The notes under the pieces are model-generated. The model was given only the letters and a program-made list of their open reading frames with translations, was not told the origin of the DNA and made no database searches. Below, piece by piece: positions 26,335 to 64,000 of a stretch of 64,000 nucleotides of DNA. Position numbers and translations under genes: made by a program. Positions within the stretch are counted from its first letter, which is position 1; every line of letters begins with the position of its first letter. Origin of the DNA: Hetaerina americana (Eukaryota > Arthropoda > Insecta > Odonata > Calopterygidae); assembly GCA_022747635.1 (NCBI GenBank), contig JAKTNV010000001.1:34036040-34100039 (forward strand), read 5' to 3'.

Positions 26335-26694
26335 ATGATTGAGAAGTATGAAGTGACAACTCCAGAGAAAGGCGCTGACGACATTTCTGACCAAACTAGC
26401 GAAGAAAATGAGAGCATGAGTGATGAAGAGACCGCAGATACGGTAGAGCAAGGTAATGTTTCATATTGCAGCAGTACTCTGCTCTAAAATGTCAGGTATT
26501 CGTAACGTTTGTTTATTGCAGAACTCGAGGAGCTGAACTCGCATTTGGATAACCTTGATTCTGTCCTCGACAACTTGGAAAAGAAAAATGATGATATTCA
26601 TGCTCAACTGGTAGAGCTTCTCGAAGCCAACCGACAGGTTAAAATGCTGTTTCAAGATGGAACGTCGCAAAATATCAACCAAAGTAAAGAATAA
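26335..26694 (+). CDS. BBLN: Bublin coiled-coil protein (UPF0184 / C9orf16 family), 2 exons
   Basis: Exons 26335-26452 and 26522-26694 are joined across a 69-base intron (G|GTAATG to ttgcag|AA), giving 291 nt and 96 aa. The first third is acidic and probably disordered (DQTSEENESMSDEETAD). From residue about 40 the protein matches the family core: LDNLDSVLDNLEKKNDDIHA, then QLVELLEANRQVKMLFQ, a short heptad coiled coil. In vertebrates and worms this family is linked to intermediate filament organisation; the insect role is not something I know. The start at 26335 is the first Met in the open frame; an upstream exon cannot be excluded. The gene is divergent from UAP56 and convergent with RPP40. 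Confidence 0.9.
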
Positions 26695-28769
26695 TCCATT
26701 ATGTGGCGTTTAGATTTGGATAACTTTTATGTTTATAGCATTGTGAGTGTGGAATACATTCCAGATGGATGATATGTTTTTTGTGGACAAATGTAAGTCA
26801 ACGGAATTATTTAATGTAATCTATTTTGTGGCCAAATCAGTGCGCAGTAGCCACCATTTTATGAGGTGTATATAGGAATTATTAGTTTGTGTAAATAAGT
26901 AGCGCACTTGTGGCATTACAGCTATTCAATTACACCAACATCTAATACCTGTAAGCGTAATCATTTATGAAACTCGACTCTAACCCCGATTACTCTTCAG
27001 TATTAATTCTCATGTATATTGCTTTTGTGCTCTCTAACATCCATAATCCCAAATCTCGGCTGACATACCTGTTTTTACTGTTTGTTTGTTTTTCTACCCA
27101 AAATCACTGTGCCTACATATCTGTGAAACTTTCTCTTAGTAGCCTCACATGAGTTGTGTTCATTCACATGGCCGCCTTGTCCTGCCTAGCACAAAGAGGA
27201 AATGTGCAGTGTCCTTAATCACGCCCCGACAACCCATTCTAAAACCTCCCAGCCTTTTTGGAAATCTTAAGTGTCATTTAGTTAGTGCAGCAAAATGCAT
27301 CTTGCTTGAGGGTAAGGGAAAGCTACAGAAGGGTTTTTTCACTGTATCCCAAATATGATTTTTCTCAGTATCCACTCTGCTTAATTTCAATGTGTGGAAT
27401 TTAATAATGTGGAAGCGTCTACAAAATATGAATAATGTACCAATAATTATGGTTTGGTCATGGTATTATTTCTATCACTTAAAGAACTCTTTATTGAATA
27501 TATTGGAATATGAGACCGCATTAACTTAAGTTATTTTGCGGAAGAAGTGAGGCAAACTCTATTTTATGGAATAATATTTAAAAGCCTTTAACGAAAATTA
27601 AACCTGCATTGACCTATAATGAACGTACGGTTGAAGTTAATATTACATTTTTATTGCTTACCTGCTATTAAAATATTGAGGCTGGCCTTAAAAATGGTTA
27701 CACTGGTATTTTATTTCCTCAAATAACTGACACACTTGCATTATTTGCACTTAAATCATCGGTAATCAATGATAAGAATGTTCCTTTTTAAAGTGACTCG
27801 AACAACTTGATGTTTATTGTCTTAGGACATCAAGGTTATTAACTAATTATTAAGATTCGTGTCTAAGAAATTTTTCATGACCTTAAGGCAGTTTTTCCAA
27901 AATGTACAACAGACTTCAAACCAACGTTAGGCCTTTATATGAAACATAAGGAGTGATTCTTGTCAGTATATTGGCAAATACATATTTTAAAGGGCATAGC
28001 ATCAAACTTGCACAAAGTGTATATATATAAAAAAGAGGGAAATATGTAACAAGGGAAAGACAAGTGATAGTTGGATGGCTAGTGGGTTAGAGCAATCTTA
28101 GTAACAGTCTGTTGCGCATGCAACGATGAGGTCAGAGTTCCACTGTTTATTATCCGATATGGTAGCATCCCAACTCAGGAAGTCAACTCTACAGGATAGC
28201 CAAATGGTGGCCAAAATTCAGCTGACACACTGCCAATTGAATCAAATCCAGGTTCCTCGATGCAGAAAGTCAGCACCTTTACCACTTAGCAATTCAATCC
28301 TTGATTCTTTGTAAGAAGTGGTAAGGTAACATATTTATGTGCCCTGTACATTTTATTTTTCTTACAAGTCATCCCTTATAATTGTCATTATGTATATAAC
28401 GTTATTTAATTTAGATAGTCGTAATCATTGAGAGTCACAACATCAGTTCAGTATTCTAATTTTATACTTTTAGAGGAGATATGACTAATCAGTAGAAGCC
28501 CGCTGATGGGACATTGTATATCTTTTCATATAAGTTGATGTCAGTGGCTCTAAAATGCTGTAATGTATGGGAATTCATGTGCATGCTTAATTATTCTAGT
28601 TTGAATCGTTTTATTTCAAAGATATAACAATTCCTTTGAAATGCATACATGGAGATCTTATGATAATTCTGCATGCTGTTAATATTCTAGGAAGTGATGG
28701 TTACCTACATCAAAGGACTCCATAAAGGCATTCATGATCATTCCCGAGTACTTTTTGTTTTCATTTCAG
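26695..28769 (+). other. Probable long 3' UTR of BBLN, or intergenic
   Basis: No other gene is visible here, and the first good plus-strand AATAAA after the BBLN stop is at 28770. Either the BBLN 3' UTR is about 2 kb or a variant signal nearer the stop is used (ATTAAA occurs near 27597). Confidence 0.4.
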
Positions 28770-28775
28770 AATAAA
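28770..28775 (+). terminator. Candidate poly(A) signal on the plus strand (BBLN)
   Basis: AATAAA in plus orientation, about 30 bases left of the opposing minus-strand signal used by RPP40. Confidence 0.4.
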
Positions 28776-28802
28776 AGTTGACATTGGATCTTTTCAATTA
28801 TT

Positions 28803-28808
28803 TTTATT
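28803..28808 (-). terminator. Candidate poly(A) signal of RPP40
   Basis: AATAAA on the minus strand only about 37 bases beyond the RPP40 stop codon, implying a very short 3' UTR. Confidence 0.45.
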
Positions 28809-28844
28809 TTAAAATTGTACATTCAAGCTGAGATGCAAGGCATT

Positions 28845-31800
28845 TCAATGCTTCAGAAGCTTCTGTGATGCACTTAGAGTTGAAGCCATATAGTTTCCTT
28901 TAGGGTGAAATAGTAGTGTATAGGAATTGTCACCAAATGCACCATACCACCTGTGTTCCCTTAATCCAGGAACAACAGGAACATCTTCGTATCCAGCAAC
29001 ATGAACAGCGGCCCATGGAAAATTCCTTGCACATATATATTTCCTGCAATAACATCATTTTAGGTAAAAAAAACTGTCATTGCTCTGAATTCTTATAGTA
29101 TCAACTGGAAGTAACATACTAATATGTACACCACCAGAACACATGTGATACACTAAAGAATTCTAATGGGAATATGGTGTTTTAGGATGTTTCATCCTTT
29201 TTTAGTTTGATTTGCCTAAGTATGCCATATGAGAAAAATTATGAAAATGGCTATGATAAAGCTTGTAATGGCAAAACACTTTTAAGTGATGAATACAATG
29301 AGAAATCAAAAAGGATTAGGCCCACTGTGGTAAAGTTGTTAAACACAATTCATTTTTTGTCTACACAAATACAAGTATTACAACTGGTAGTTAGGGGGTG
29401 GAAGGCTTAGATTAGTCACAGGTGTGCATCACTTAAAGGCGTGTTGTAAATAGCCACGTAGAGAATTCAGTCTGACCCACTTTACATTCAACTAAGCTTG
29501 GGTAATCAATAATGGCAACGGGGAATAAAGATTTGATCTATAAGATGACTCATTAAAGCACCACCCTACCCTCCCTGTACCAAGTCAAATTGCATTTTCA
29601 CTTACTGTAGATTTTCCAAAAAGGTAATTATCTGCTGTGTAGTGTAGAAGCCCTTCCACTGTAGATAAGCAGTTTGTCCGCATGTAGTTGTATGCTCCAT
29701 TGAAAAAATACTTCCACTATCATCTTTGTCATCGCTTAAATATAGATACAAATGAAAATTAAGATGGAGGCGAGCAAGCAAAATATCATCTGAACAAAAG
29801 TGAAGCAAAAATTATTATGGACTATATGAATTACAATTCTGTTTTGATTAAATAAATTAAACCAATATTAATTTCAATTGCTCCATTTAAAAAACATTTA
29901 AAACAAACAAAGAGCAGAAATGCATAAGTTACCATAAAATATGACTACTTACAGATCAGCACCTACAGAAAATGCTCCCAGCCATTCCAAGGTTTCAATA
30001 TGTGAGCACCCAATGTCCTCACTCCTCCATTTAACTAGAGGTATTTTTACATTATATGCCAGTCTTTGAGTGAACTTTGGAGTGCACGAAGTAATCTGAA
30101 TGCCTTGTTTGTCAAAGAAATCAGCAATAGGTGATGGGCAAACCTTTTCTGTTTCTAAAAATTGTACATAATAATAAATATCTTAATAATTGAGTTAATG
30201 GACTCAATGGCTGGCAAAAAAAGTATATAACATCATGTATTACTCAATTTAAATCCAAACAGTATTAGGTTAAATGATATAAACAAAGGGATTTCACTAT
30301 GACGACTTATTTAATGTAGGTACCAAAAAAACCAGATCATAATAATAATTATGAAAATGAGATTATGAGCAGTGATGGATGATATAATGAATGCTGTTTG
30401 AGGGAGGTGGCATACAGAATGCTACTTCTCTAAAAATAACCCAATTCATTCCTATAAATTAAAGCAAGTTAAGAAATAAGCCAATAAGAGAAAATAAGGC
30501 CCCCCTATCCAGTTAGATGAAGGAATGCATCCATTTTTTACACACAAAATGCCATTACCAAACATAAAAATTATAAAAAAGTAAAGGCAACATTTGTCAG
30601 CAAAGGGAAAGACGGTATATTTTTATGTAACAATTTTTGTACTTGGATAATCTCCAGTGAAGGTGGAGAAATTATTCAGTAATTATACTACAAGACAAAT
30701 GCGTTAACGATGAAATATTATAAGGATTGGAATGAAAGACAATTCTGAAGAGTTCAGGACACAAACTGTAAGTATGACAATGTACTGCTGAAAACTATGG
30801 ACACTATGGGTTAAGAAGACGATGAAAGGTGAGTGTATGCTGAAAGAAGTGAATTAACTGAGAGCTAAAGGTAAGCAGGAAGGGGAAATCAAAGAAAGCT
30901 GTCAAAAGCAATGAGAATCAATGTGGGGATTGAGGACTGTTGTTAAATCATTTAGCAGGTACATTATTATTTTCTTTTTACCTCTCCATTATCTAGCATC
31001 ATGGCCAAATTCTAAATAAGTGAATGGAAATAAGTCAAGAGGTCTTAAGTGGTTATAACACTAGCTAGTAACTTGGAAATAAAAATCAATACCAGAATAT
31101 TTGCACTACTCTTAAGTAAATTCCTAAATATTTTATTGGAAGACATCTCAAATATTATTCTAGAAAAATTAAACTTTAAGATGGAAACACTATTCCAGAC
31201 ACAATTGAATGTAGCGACTATATAACGTATGCCATTCTATTAGAGTTAGGCATTTAGTAAATGTTTAAAGAAATTTATGACATTGAAAAATTAATTTCCA
31301 CATATGTGGGCATCTCGTATCTTAAACAAAGTTTTAGATTTTTTTCTTCACTTTCAAAAGCAAACTTAAACATTGTTTACTCTATAATTATTACAGAATT
31401 TGTGGGTTATCATTCCTGAAGGTTAATAAAGGCATCCAAGTATTATTATTTCTGCTCCAGGAATTCAATGAAAAAGAGTTTTACAAAACAAAAATTTCTC
31501 ATGATTTTTATGCAGCATTAATTCCATATGTCACTCAGTACTAAGCCATGATCACAAATGCAAGCCGTTTAATTGCTAATAAGTTTCATCATGAATGTTA
31601 GGGCAACATTTCCATGTTTCTAATGAATTAATCCAAACCACTGGATGATAGTTTGGTTGTTGATACTCATCCAATCTCAACACATGGTAATGTGTGGATG
31701 GGTCAAGCTAATCACTGCATGTTGGACTCAACAATCAGTGAGTGTACTCTTGATTAATAGGTAAACCCAATTCAGCCAGCAAAACTCTATGAAATCAATC

Positions 31801-34800
31801 CTCACCTGACGAAGTTCGCTACAATACCCGGAAATCTTCCCTCAGTATGGATCAATGTATGGCATTGCAAACTGAAAATACTGCCAAACTTTCATTTCTT
31901 CCCCTTCTTATAGGTTCATGTCCTTTTTGGAGGCATTTATGTTCATTTCACCTAAACATTATGAATTAGGGGTAATTTAGTACACTATATTCCTTAATCA
32001 AGATTTGCAGATGACCCTAAGGGCATGATGCCCACTTTGATTTCAGTTTTACAAACATCTTCATTGGACCCATTTTCAAATGGTTATTTTGTACATGGAA
32101 TGAATGCTGCAGAGCCTGAATATCACATTTGATTAAGCTACAGGATTAACTTTATGTATATGAAAAAGGATGTTAGTAGGATCAGTACTGCAATTTACCT
32201 TGTTTAGGAAATGCCACTAAAAGATTTAATATGCTTTTCTACTTAAATATTGGCACGCCATGTTGTTAAGCAGGAAATGCTGAGAAATATAGTATGCATT
32301 TTTGGATATTTTTTATTTGCTAGCACACTAAAAATTGACCTTAAAGATATGAAAAGTTTTATAACCTAAAATAATCTCAAATCATTTTTCTAATTCAATC
32401 AGATCATGTTATTTCCTTGGTACACTACATTGAAATAAAAATAATTTCATTCATATTTTTCATTGGAATTTATTTCATGGAATAATTTTTATCCATTGCA
32501 CTATACTAAAATTTTAAGTCAATGAGTGCATGAATTTGAATTTTTAACCATTTTTAGAAAAATTATAGAGTATGCATAGAATATTTTCATACCTATTGGA
32601 GGATCCCATGCCAGAATCAAGTCAAAAATGTGTTTGGCCTGGAACCTTGATAGACAAACTTGAATCCTTTCATACTTCTTGGATTTTGGATTAAGGGTTT
32701 TCAAATCGATGGAAACCACTGAAAAGTGACCAAAGTCAGTATGCAAAGTAGCCCAATTAAGTGATGAAATGGGTGACCTATTATCTAATAAAATTTAATG
32801 ATGAAAAATCCATTACTTAACCGCCACCATGGCTATCAACTCGAAAGTTGGTTTGATGGGTGAGTTTAGAGCTCATCTAACTAATTGTAAGCCCACCAGC
32901 ATATGAAATTAGCACATTAACTGGTAAATAAGGGAGGACAGCTCCAAATTTACAGTGCAATCTCTAGTTTCCCATGAAGATCTAGATCCGAACAATGTGA
33001 AGCTAAGGGTACCTAGAGGCATCAACTGAATTTGAATCCACACCCTCCAATCAGTTGGCCAGCTCTGCACCCATTGGACAACACACCCCAATAGTTTACC
33101 AATAAATTGGATTTACAAAGGATGCTCCCATGCCATTATTTTGGCCAAATAGGAGACCAAAATATACATACATAGATTTATCACAATACCGTATAAAGGT
33201 ATCAATCCCCTCTCACCTAAACTGAAACTTTTTCTCCCTCCCTATGAACCCACTCAAGTTATCCATCACCCTCCTCGACCCTCCTATCAAACCTTATTCC
33301 ATCTCTATGTATGATTCAACACAGACGTCTTCTTGTGCACCATTAGACAAACTATACTTTCAAATTCTCCTCCATGTTGATGTCACCTAGCTGATGAAAA
33401 TAAGAGCAGTCTTCATAATAATCAATGTTTTGGATTTTTCAGCATTTAACTCTGGGTAAATTCATCAAATGATTATTTGCAAATGGAAAAATGCCAGTGT
33501 AATAACTTAAAAGCTTTCATAAAATGGCTCGATTCACATTGTATGCAAAAACATTAATATTTAATTTACCTCTATCTAATACTTAATTAATATTTATTGA
33601 ATTATTTATCCCAACAGCAACTATCATCTAAGATAATTTTGTTATAATTTGCTAATATTACTGGATATTATGGCAATTATATCTGTTCCTGCTCTAAACA
33701 TAGAAGGTCAAAAAATTAATCAACTCTAGACACTAGAAATGAGCAAAAGGGTCTCACTAACCTCTTAAATTATTACACAATGCAATGATCGTATCATAAA
33801 ATTTAAAAATAGAGCAGCAACTTTGAAAAAGTAACAAAAATAAAAATAGTTTTGCTTTATTTGGGCGAGATTGAAACTGTGGCAGTCCCTTCTTCCATTT
33901 AACCCATTGTCAAATATATTCAATGAAAATATAATTACATTTGAATGCTAAATACTATTTTAAAAAGTAGATTATGTCAACTGATTTACTATGAATATGC
34001 ATAAGTACAATGAGATTGCTTCTTTGATGCAGGGGGTAGACATTAAGGAGTTTGCTTCTCAGTAATAGGGCTGCAAAGGCATCGGAACACAGTGGGGTAG
34101 TCATTTAAGTCCTGGCATCATGTTAAAAAACAATACCAATGAAGCCAGGGCAAAACCACCCCAACAAGTTCCCATGTAATTATGACGGAACAAAAAAAAA
34201 GAATAATTAGGAACTTGCTTTGAATTCAATTTCCTTAACTTTTCCAAGGGGCTCTGGGACAGTGAAATGTATATGGCCATAGTCATCTCCTATCACCTTA
34301 CCTCTTTAACTTCTTCATCAAAGAAGCAGTAATAAAAATGAAAGAAAAGATTAAATGCATTAAAGTGAATGGAAGAAGTATTCTGAGTACCCACTTTGCT
34401 CATGTTATTACAATAATCGTGGACTCTGAAAAGGACTACACTAAGATGCACAATATACTGTCCAAAGAACTAGAAGAGTTTAAATTGAAAATCAACAAGA
34501 CAACCAAAACAATGATAATAGTATAGAGAAAATAAAATACCAAAACCAAATAACAAGAGACAATTTTCATTATAATCCTGACTTGGATCAGGCTGAAAAT
34601 ATTTTCTATCTATGGAGTATTATTAGCAACAAAAATTCATGAGAGACTGATTTAAGAGAATAATAGACTTAGTGAAAAACAAGAAGAACTTCTTAGTTGA
34701 TTGCCATATAAACATAGAGACTGGAAAAAAGTACATCGACATATTTGTTTAGAGTGTGTTTGTTACATGGATATACGACATGAACAATCAGGGAAGTGAA

Positions 34801-36472
34801 AATAAACAAGGTGGGCGTGTTGGAAATGTAGATTAAGAAGAAACTAAAAAAAACAAGCTTGGTAGAAAGAAAAAGTAATAAACTAGTTCTACAAGAAGTG
34901 AAGGAAAATAGATCACCGTTAAGAAAAATATGGCATAGAAGGCAAAACTGCTTGGACATATACTAAGGCATAATTGATACCTAAAAAACATATCTGAAGG
35001 AAACGTTGTAGGAAAGAAACCAGGATAACCTCCCAGAGCTTCTTCCTACAAGAACATGGAGCATGAAATGGACTTGACATCGTATGCTAGCCGAAAGGAA
35101 GCAGCAATGAATAGGGAAGCAGGCATACTGCAACAAGTTACTGCCTACACTGTTTGATGATGATGATCTTTTCCGATTTTCTATATTTTTCTAGCTTGGA
35201 GTAAACTTTTGCACATTCATTTTTAGAAACTGGATACTCAATGACGATGGATGCACCCACTGATGCTCCAATTGCTTGGAGACTCCTGGTCTACCACCAT
35301 AGGTTCCCAAGTGAGGTGTTTCCTTTGAAAGTGCTTCATTTTCTGTAGTAGCGTTATTTCTGTTTTGTTTTCACTCTGTTGAGGGAGCCTCCAAGTAAAA
35401 AGATCTGGTAAGGTATTGTGTATGTACAAAATTTTAACCTTTTACTGGACCTTTGGAATCTTTTTACATGAATTAAAATAACCGGAAATAGTCCCCTGGC
35501 AAGCCTCTAAAAATATTTATCAAAGTTTTGCCATTATCTACGGTGAACCTAATAACATCATCATTTGAGTATTACTAGCTCTTAATCGTAACGGATTAAA
35601 ATTATAAAATAATAAAATTACATGGTATTGAGCATTTTATACGGTCATATACTATCACTTTCGCTAAAGATGCTTTTCGTGTTGTTCCAAAGCCTAAATC
35701 AAATTCTATGATAAATAATTCAAAAATTTTCTTACTCGTTACTTTATATTAACATGTGCAGACAATTTAATGAAACTTTTGCAAAAGCATAGTCTATTTC
35801 TTTTAGAAGGAATTAAGTAAAAGGCGAAAATACTTACAATATCTAGTGGGTCGCTTTTTCAATCGACAGAAATTTGACAGCTTTCCTTCTAAACCCAGTT
35901 CCTCATAGGCTTCTTTAAGTAGAGAAAATATGAGATTTCCAGTGGGTGTCACAGCAATACAGTTGTCGCAATCTACCCTCGTACCAATACTCAGAGCAGT
36001 AAATTGTCCTGAGTGTTCCAAAATTTGGACATTAGTTAAACCTAATCAAAGTATAAATTGAGTTCCGCACTAAAAATGTTATTATTCAAAACTCAAGTTA
36101 CATGAACGTTTAGAAAGTCCTACCCGACTTAATGAACGCCTCTATAAACTCATTTGCGATAAGAGCCGTAAGTGGGAATTTAGGAACTCTGTAATAGCCA
36201 CACTCATTGGATAATAATTCAATCAAATTCTGTGGGACAATTAAAGTGTCGGGTAGCACCACAGAAACCTGTGAATGAAACATCATTATTGTCAAGAATA
36301 TAGCTGCCATCAATAAATTGATATGAAATGTAAACGCCGATAAACCTACTAAATGATTGAAGTAATATTTCTTGGCGATACTTTTAATACCATCAGACGT
36401 CTTCCAGTTTCCCGCAGAAAATGTAAAACTATGTTCGGGAGGTGTGAAGTTCCATACTTCGGGACACAGCAT
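28845..36472 (-). CDS. RPP40: Ribonuclease P/MRP protein subunit p40, 7 exons, complete
   Basis: RPP40 is a protein subunit of nuclear RNase P (tRNA 5' maturation) and RNase MRP (rRNA processing). Exons, 5' to 3': 36350-36472, 36124-36268, 35838-36008, 32593-32718, 29953-30154, 29606-29734, 28845-29043. Junction phases join to 1095 nt, 364 aa; human is 363. Conserved blocks in order: ANEFIEAFIKSG, then CIAVTPTGNLIFSLLKEAYE, then VSIDLKTLNPKSKKYERI, then FDLILAWDPP, LEWLGAF and NFPWAAVHVAGYEDVPV. The sixth exon would stop at LENLQ-TAA, but that TAA is part of a strong donor (ACA|GTAAGTG). An acceptor at 29044 (attgcag) adds 66 residues that match the family C-terminus. No catalytic residues are expected, since the catalyst is the RNA. 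Two introns are near 3 kb; one carries a SINE and a retrotransposon piece. Confidence 0.93.
30155..32592. other. RPP40 intron, nothing recognisable
   Basis: AT-rich intron with no named repeat or coding frame that I could support. Confidence 0.5.
32937..33092 (-). repeat. Degenerate tRNA-derived SINE copy
   Basis: Read on the minus strand it begins gtgttgtccaatgggtgcag (worn A-box region), continues to gtggattcaaattc (B-box-like), and ends with agatcttcatgggaaac. These match, in order, the SINE at 42846-43115 (gtagtccagtgggtagagc, gggtttgattccc, agatcttcctgggaaac). Located in an RPP40 intron. Confidence 0.65.
34338..35150 (+). mobile_element. Fragment of a non-LTR retrotransposon (reverse transcriptase C-terminal part)
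   Basis: The plus strand gives KVNGRSILSTHFAHVITI, a worn version of the reverse transcriptase block that normally contains FADD, followed by FKLKINKTTKTMI. Further on, with stops and frame shifts, come KLLGHILRHN (34938-34972) and EGNVVGKKPG, the usual downstream blocks of this clade. The catalytic Asp pair is gone (FAHV), so it is dead. It lies in the RPP40 intron antisense to the gene. Confidence 0.75.
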
Positions 36473-38710
36473 TTTCGATTAATTGGAACGAAACACGCGA
36501 AAAATAAGCCCGAAAACGTTTCATAGAGTGGAAATGCAATTACAAATGCTTGTTCAAGAAAAAACTCCACGTTTGAACCATGATACCAACAACTTTTCCC
36601 AGCATTGCCTGAAAAATATCATTTTTCTATTGTTTTCTGGCGGTTAAAATTGGAAAGGCAAGCCTGACCACGTCAAATAGAAGACGCTAGTTGTTGATAT
36701 TAAGGGTTATTCAGAATCCCTCAAGGACATTGTAGATACTCTTACAAAAATATAAACGGTGACTAATATACACCTTATATACTCAGCCAGTCTTTCTACC
36801 CAAATTTTGAATCAGTATACATGTTGTTTAAAATGTTGAGCAGCGTTTGTTAGCCAAGTCCTAAAAGGCATTATCTTCCTCTTTTTTAGTTTCTCCTTGT
36901 TTTCATCAATGCAGTTAATCAGCCTTATTCGGTTTCTATCTGCATTGCGTATTTGATTAATCTGAATTTAATATCTATGATTTGGTATTATACAAGTTGG
37001 AGAAACCCGATCTAGACATTTCATTAGAAAAACTTGTTCAAATTTAATTCGACAAACAAAAACGGATCCACATAAGAATAGTTTTAGCTTTCACCAATTC
37101 AAGTCAAAAGAAGAGAGCGATAAGTATTCAACAAGGCACTCAACCTTGTTTAAAGAAATGTAGCTGTTGGCCAGCTTCTTTATTTTATTTCATTATGGAA
37201 TGGAACATTTTTTAACGAGTTACCATGCGAGTTAGAATGTACGTTATATTAACTTGAAAACTAACTGAAATTATTACTGATCATACTTATTTAAACTGAA
37301 AGTTATTCAAATGGGCTTAACCATACCCTAATTATTTGGTACTTACTGACCAAGCTTAAATAGTTAACTTTCCCAAGTACGTATGCATTCGTGAGGGGAA
37401 AAAGGACTAGGTATCCATTCACCACGACTGCCTTCACCAGGTTAGAATTTTGAAGCCATGAGCACAAACATCAAAACTAATTTTCATAAAAATAAGTAAA
37501 AAAAGCAAAATATGTAACATGCATGAAGGTTCTATCAACCTGGGCACTTCAGAGATAATCATAAATTATTGAAATACATGATTAAAAAATCAAACACCAG
37601 ATTATTTCAATTGAAATCAACCCCAGTTTAAGGCTGATTTCCCTCATTGAACTGGAGTGAATGGGAATGTTCCCTGTGAGGTCCACTGAAAAATACAAAC
37701 CAAAGCTTACCTGTAATTATTCCACAATTACTTCATTTCTCTGATTAAGGTTTAAAATAATTTCCTAAAAAATGAGATTTTATTTAATAAAAATGTATTT
37801 TACTTCATTTCAAGCAGATTCCAACAAAATGACAATCCATTTCATTCAATAGACTGAAAGTTAACAAAAATAAAGGCATTTCAAAAAGAGTAAAATATTA
37901 GCAATAGAAATGCATATCTATTATCCACAACATATGCATCCAGTTTATCAATAAATTATATGGCATAAAACTAACACAATGTAATTCGCATCACTTACAA
38001 AAATTAATAACACAGCCTTGCATGACTAGTTTCAATTCCGGAACACTTGGCAATAATGAGCAGTCAAAGCTATTTCAAAAATATTTACAATACAAATAAA
38101 TATATGAACAAAGTCAAACTTTCATGATATAAACAAATAAATCATGCATTTTTTCAAACATGTAGAGTAACAAATAATTTACCTTTAGGCAAAAAAGCCA
38201 TTACATGAATTTTATGCATAAATAACACAAACCAAATAAGGGTTACAATTATAATTAACAAAACTCACTCAAGAGTAACCCTATCTTGGGCCCATTCAGT
38301 TTACATATCTTCATATGTATAAACAGCCTATTTCTTCGAATACTCCACCGTTATTTACAAATACTGGAAAAGTAGGTATTGTTTCTATGTTAAGGATTGA
38401 CAATCCTCTTCACTTCACTTTGTGTTTAAAACACAAACTAGTGCACTACCATGATAAAACAAGCTGAAATACAACTCTTTTCAAGGCTCACCAAATGATA
38501 GAAATCCCACCCTTTCACAAATGAAAGCAGGGGGAACTTTATGAAAGTGCATTTAAAGCAATGATTGTGAGTCAGCTTTCTTTAGCTTTCATTCCAAATA
38601 AAAGCTGATATAAATATAGATACTATGAATGAGGGGTGAATCAAATTTTTATGAATATAAAATCTGCTTGATCTTATACGACTAGAACAGCAGCCAAATG
38701 AAGTGTAATA
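36473..38710. other. Intergenic between RPP40 and KAP3
   Basis: Holds the RPP40 promoter side (near 36473-36700) and the 3' UTR of KAP3. No other gene seen. Several minus-strand AATAAA-like sites exist toward 37783, but I cannot choose the KAP3 poly(A) signal among them. Confidence 0.4.
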
Positions 38711-63938
<25,228 letters not shown>

Positions 63939-64000
63939 CTAGCGAGGAAGTAATAGCCAAAGCAAAAAATTAGTATGACATTACAAAAATTTAATATCAT

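Noticed and set aside
36349..36570. Alternative RPP40 start at 36570
   Set aside because: It is in a different frame from the conserved protein; the Met at 36472 joins in phase with the remaining exons.

Overview
The window is animal nuclear DNA, almost certainly from an insect or close arthropod relative. It is AT-rich, its genes have many introns, and nearly every exon boundary carries AG/GT splice sites. Several mariner-type elements and tRNA-derived SINEs are present. There are no bacterial operons, CRISPR arrays or phage genes. I could not name the species.

Five conserved eukaryotic genes were reconstructed exon by exon with matching splice phases. Left to right: (1) UFL1, the E3 ligase of the UFM1 pathway, minus strand, 13 coding exons, 2335-17541, 840 aa. 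(2) UAP56/DDX39B (fly Hel25E), the DECD-box helicase of mRNA splicing and export, minus strand, 9 coding exons, 19068-23580, 425 aa. (3) BBLN (UPF0184/C9orf16 family), a small coiled-coil protein, plus strand, 2 exons, 26335-26694, 96 aa. (4) RPP40, the p40 subunit of RNase P/MRP, minus strand, 7 exons, 28845-36472, 364 aa. (5) KAP3/KIFAP3, the non-motor subunit of kinesin-2, minus strand, 16 exons covering everything except about the first 50 residues, 38711-63938, with the 5' end beyond the right edge. UAP56 and BBLN are divergent; BBLN and RPP40 converge with almost touching 3' ends. These are housekeeping genes with unrelated roles, so I infer no operon-like cooperation.

The rest is introns and intergenic DNA with decayed mobile elements. 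They include a mariner remnant between UAP56 and BBLN (24258-25532) and a younger mariner in a KAP3 intron with 150-bp terminal inverted repeats and TA target duplications (44063-45384). Others are a third mariner fragment (61370-61739), a pogo/Tigger remnant (53654-54906), three non-LTR retrotransposon pieces, several tRNA-derived SINEs, a tandem array of about 450-bp units with a tRNA-like core (42064-43903), long TA microsatellites, and a family of fold-back elements near 170 bp.

No clearly new biological system was found. The best leads are the long-TIR mariner, the tandem tRNA-like array, the fold-back family, a copied fragment of a KAP3 exon inside a KAP3 intron, and two genes whose true last exons are hidden because a stop codon overlaps the splice donor.
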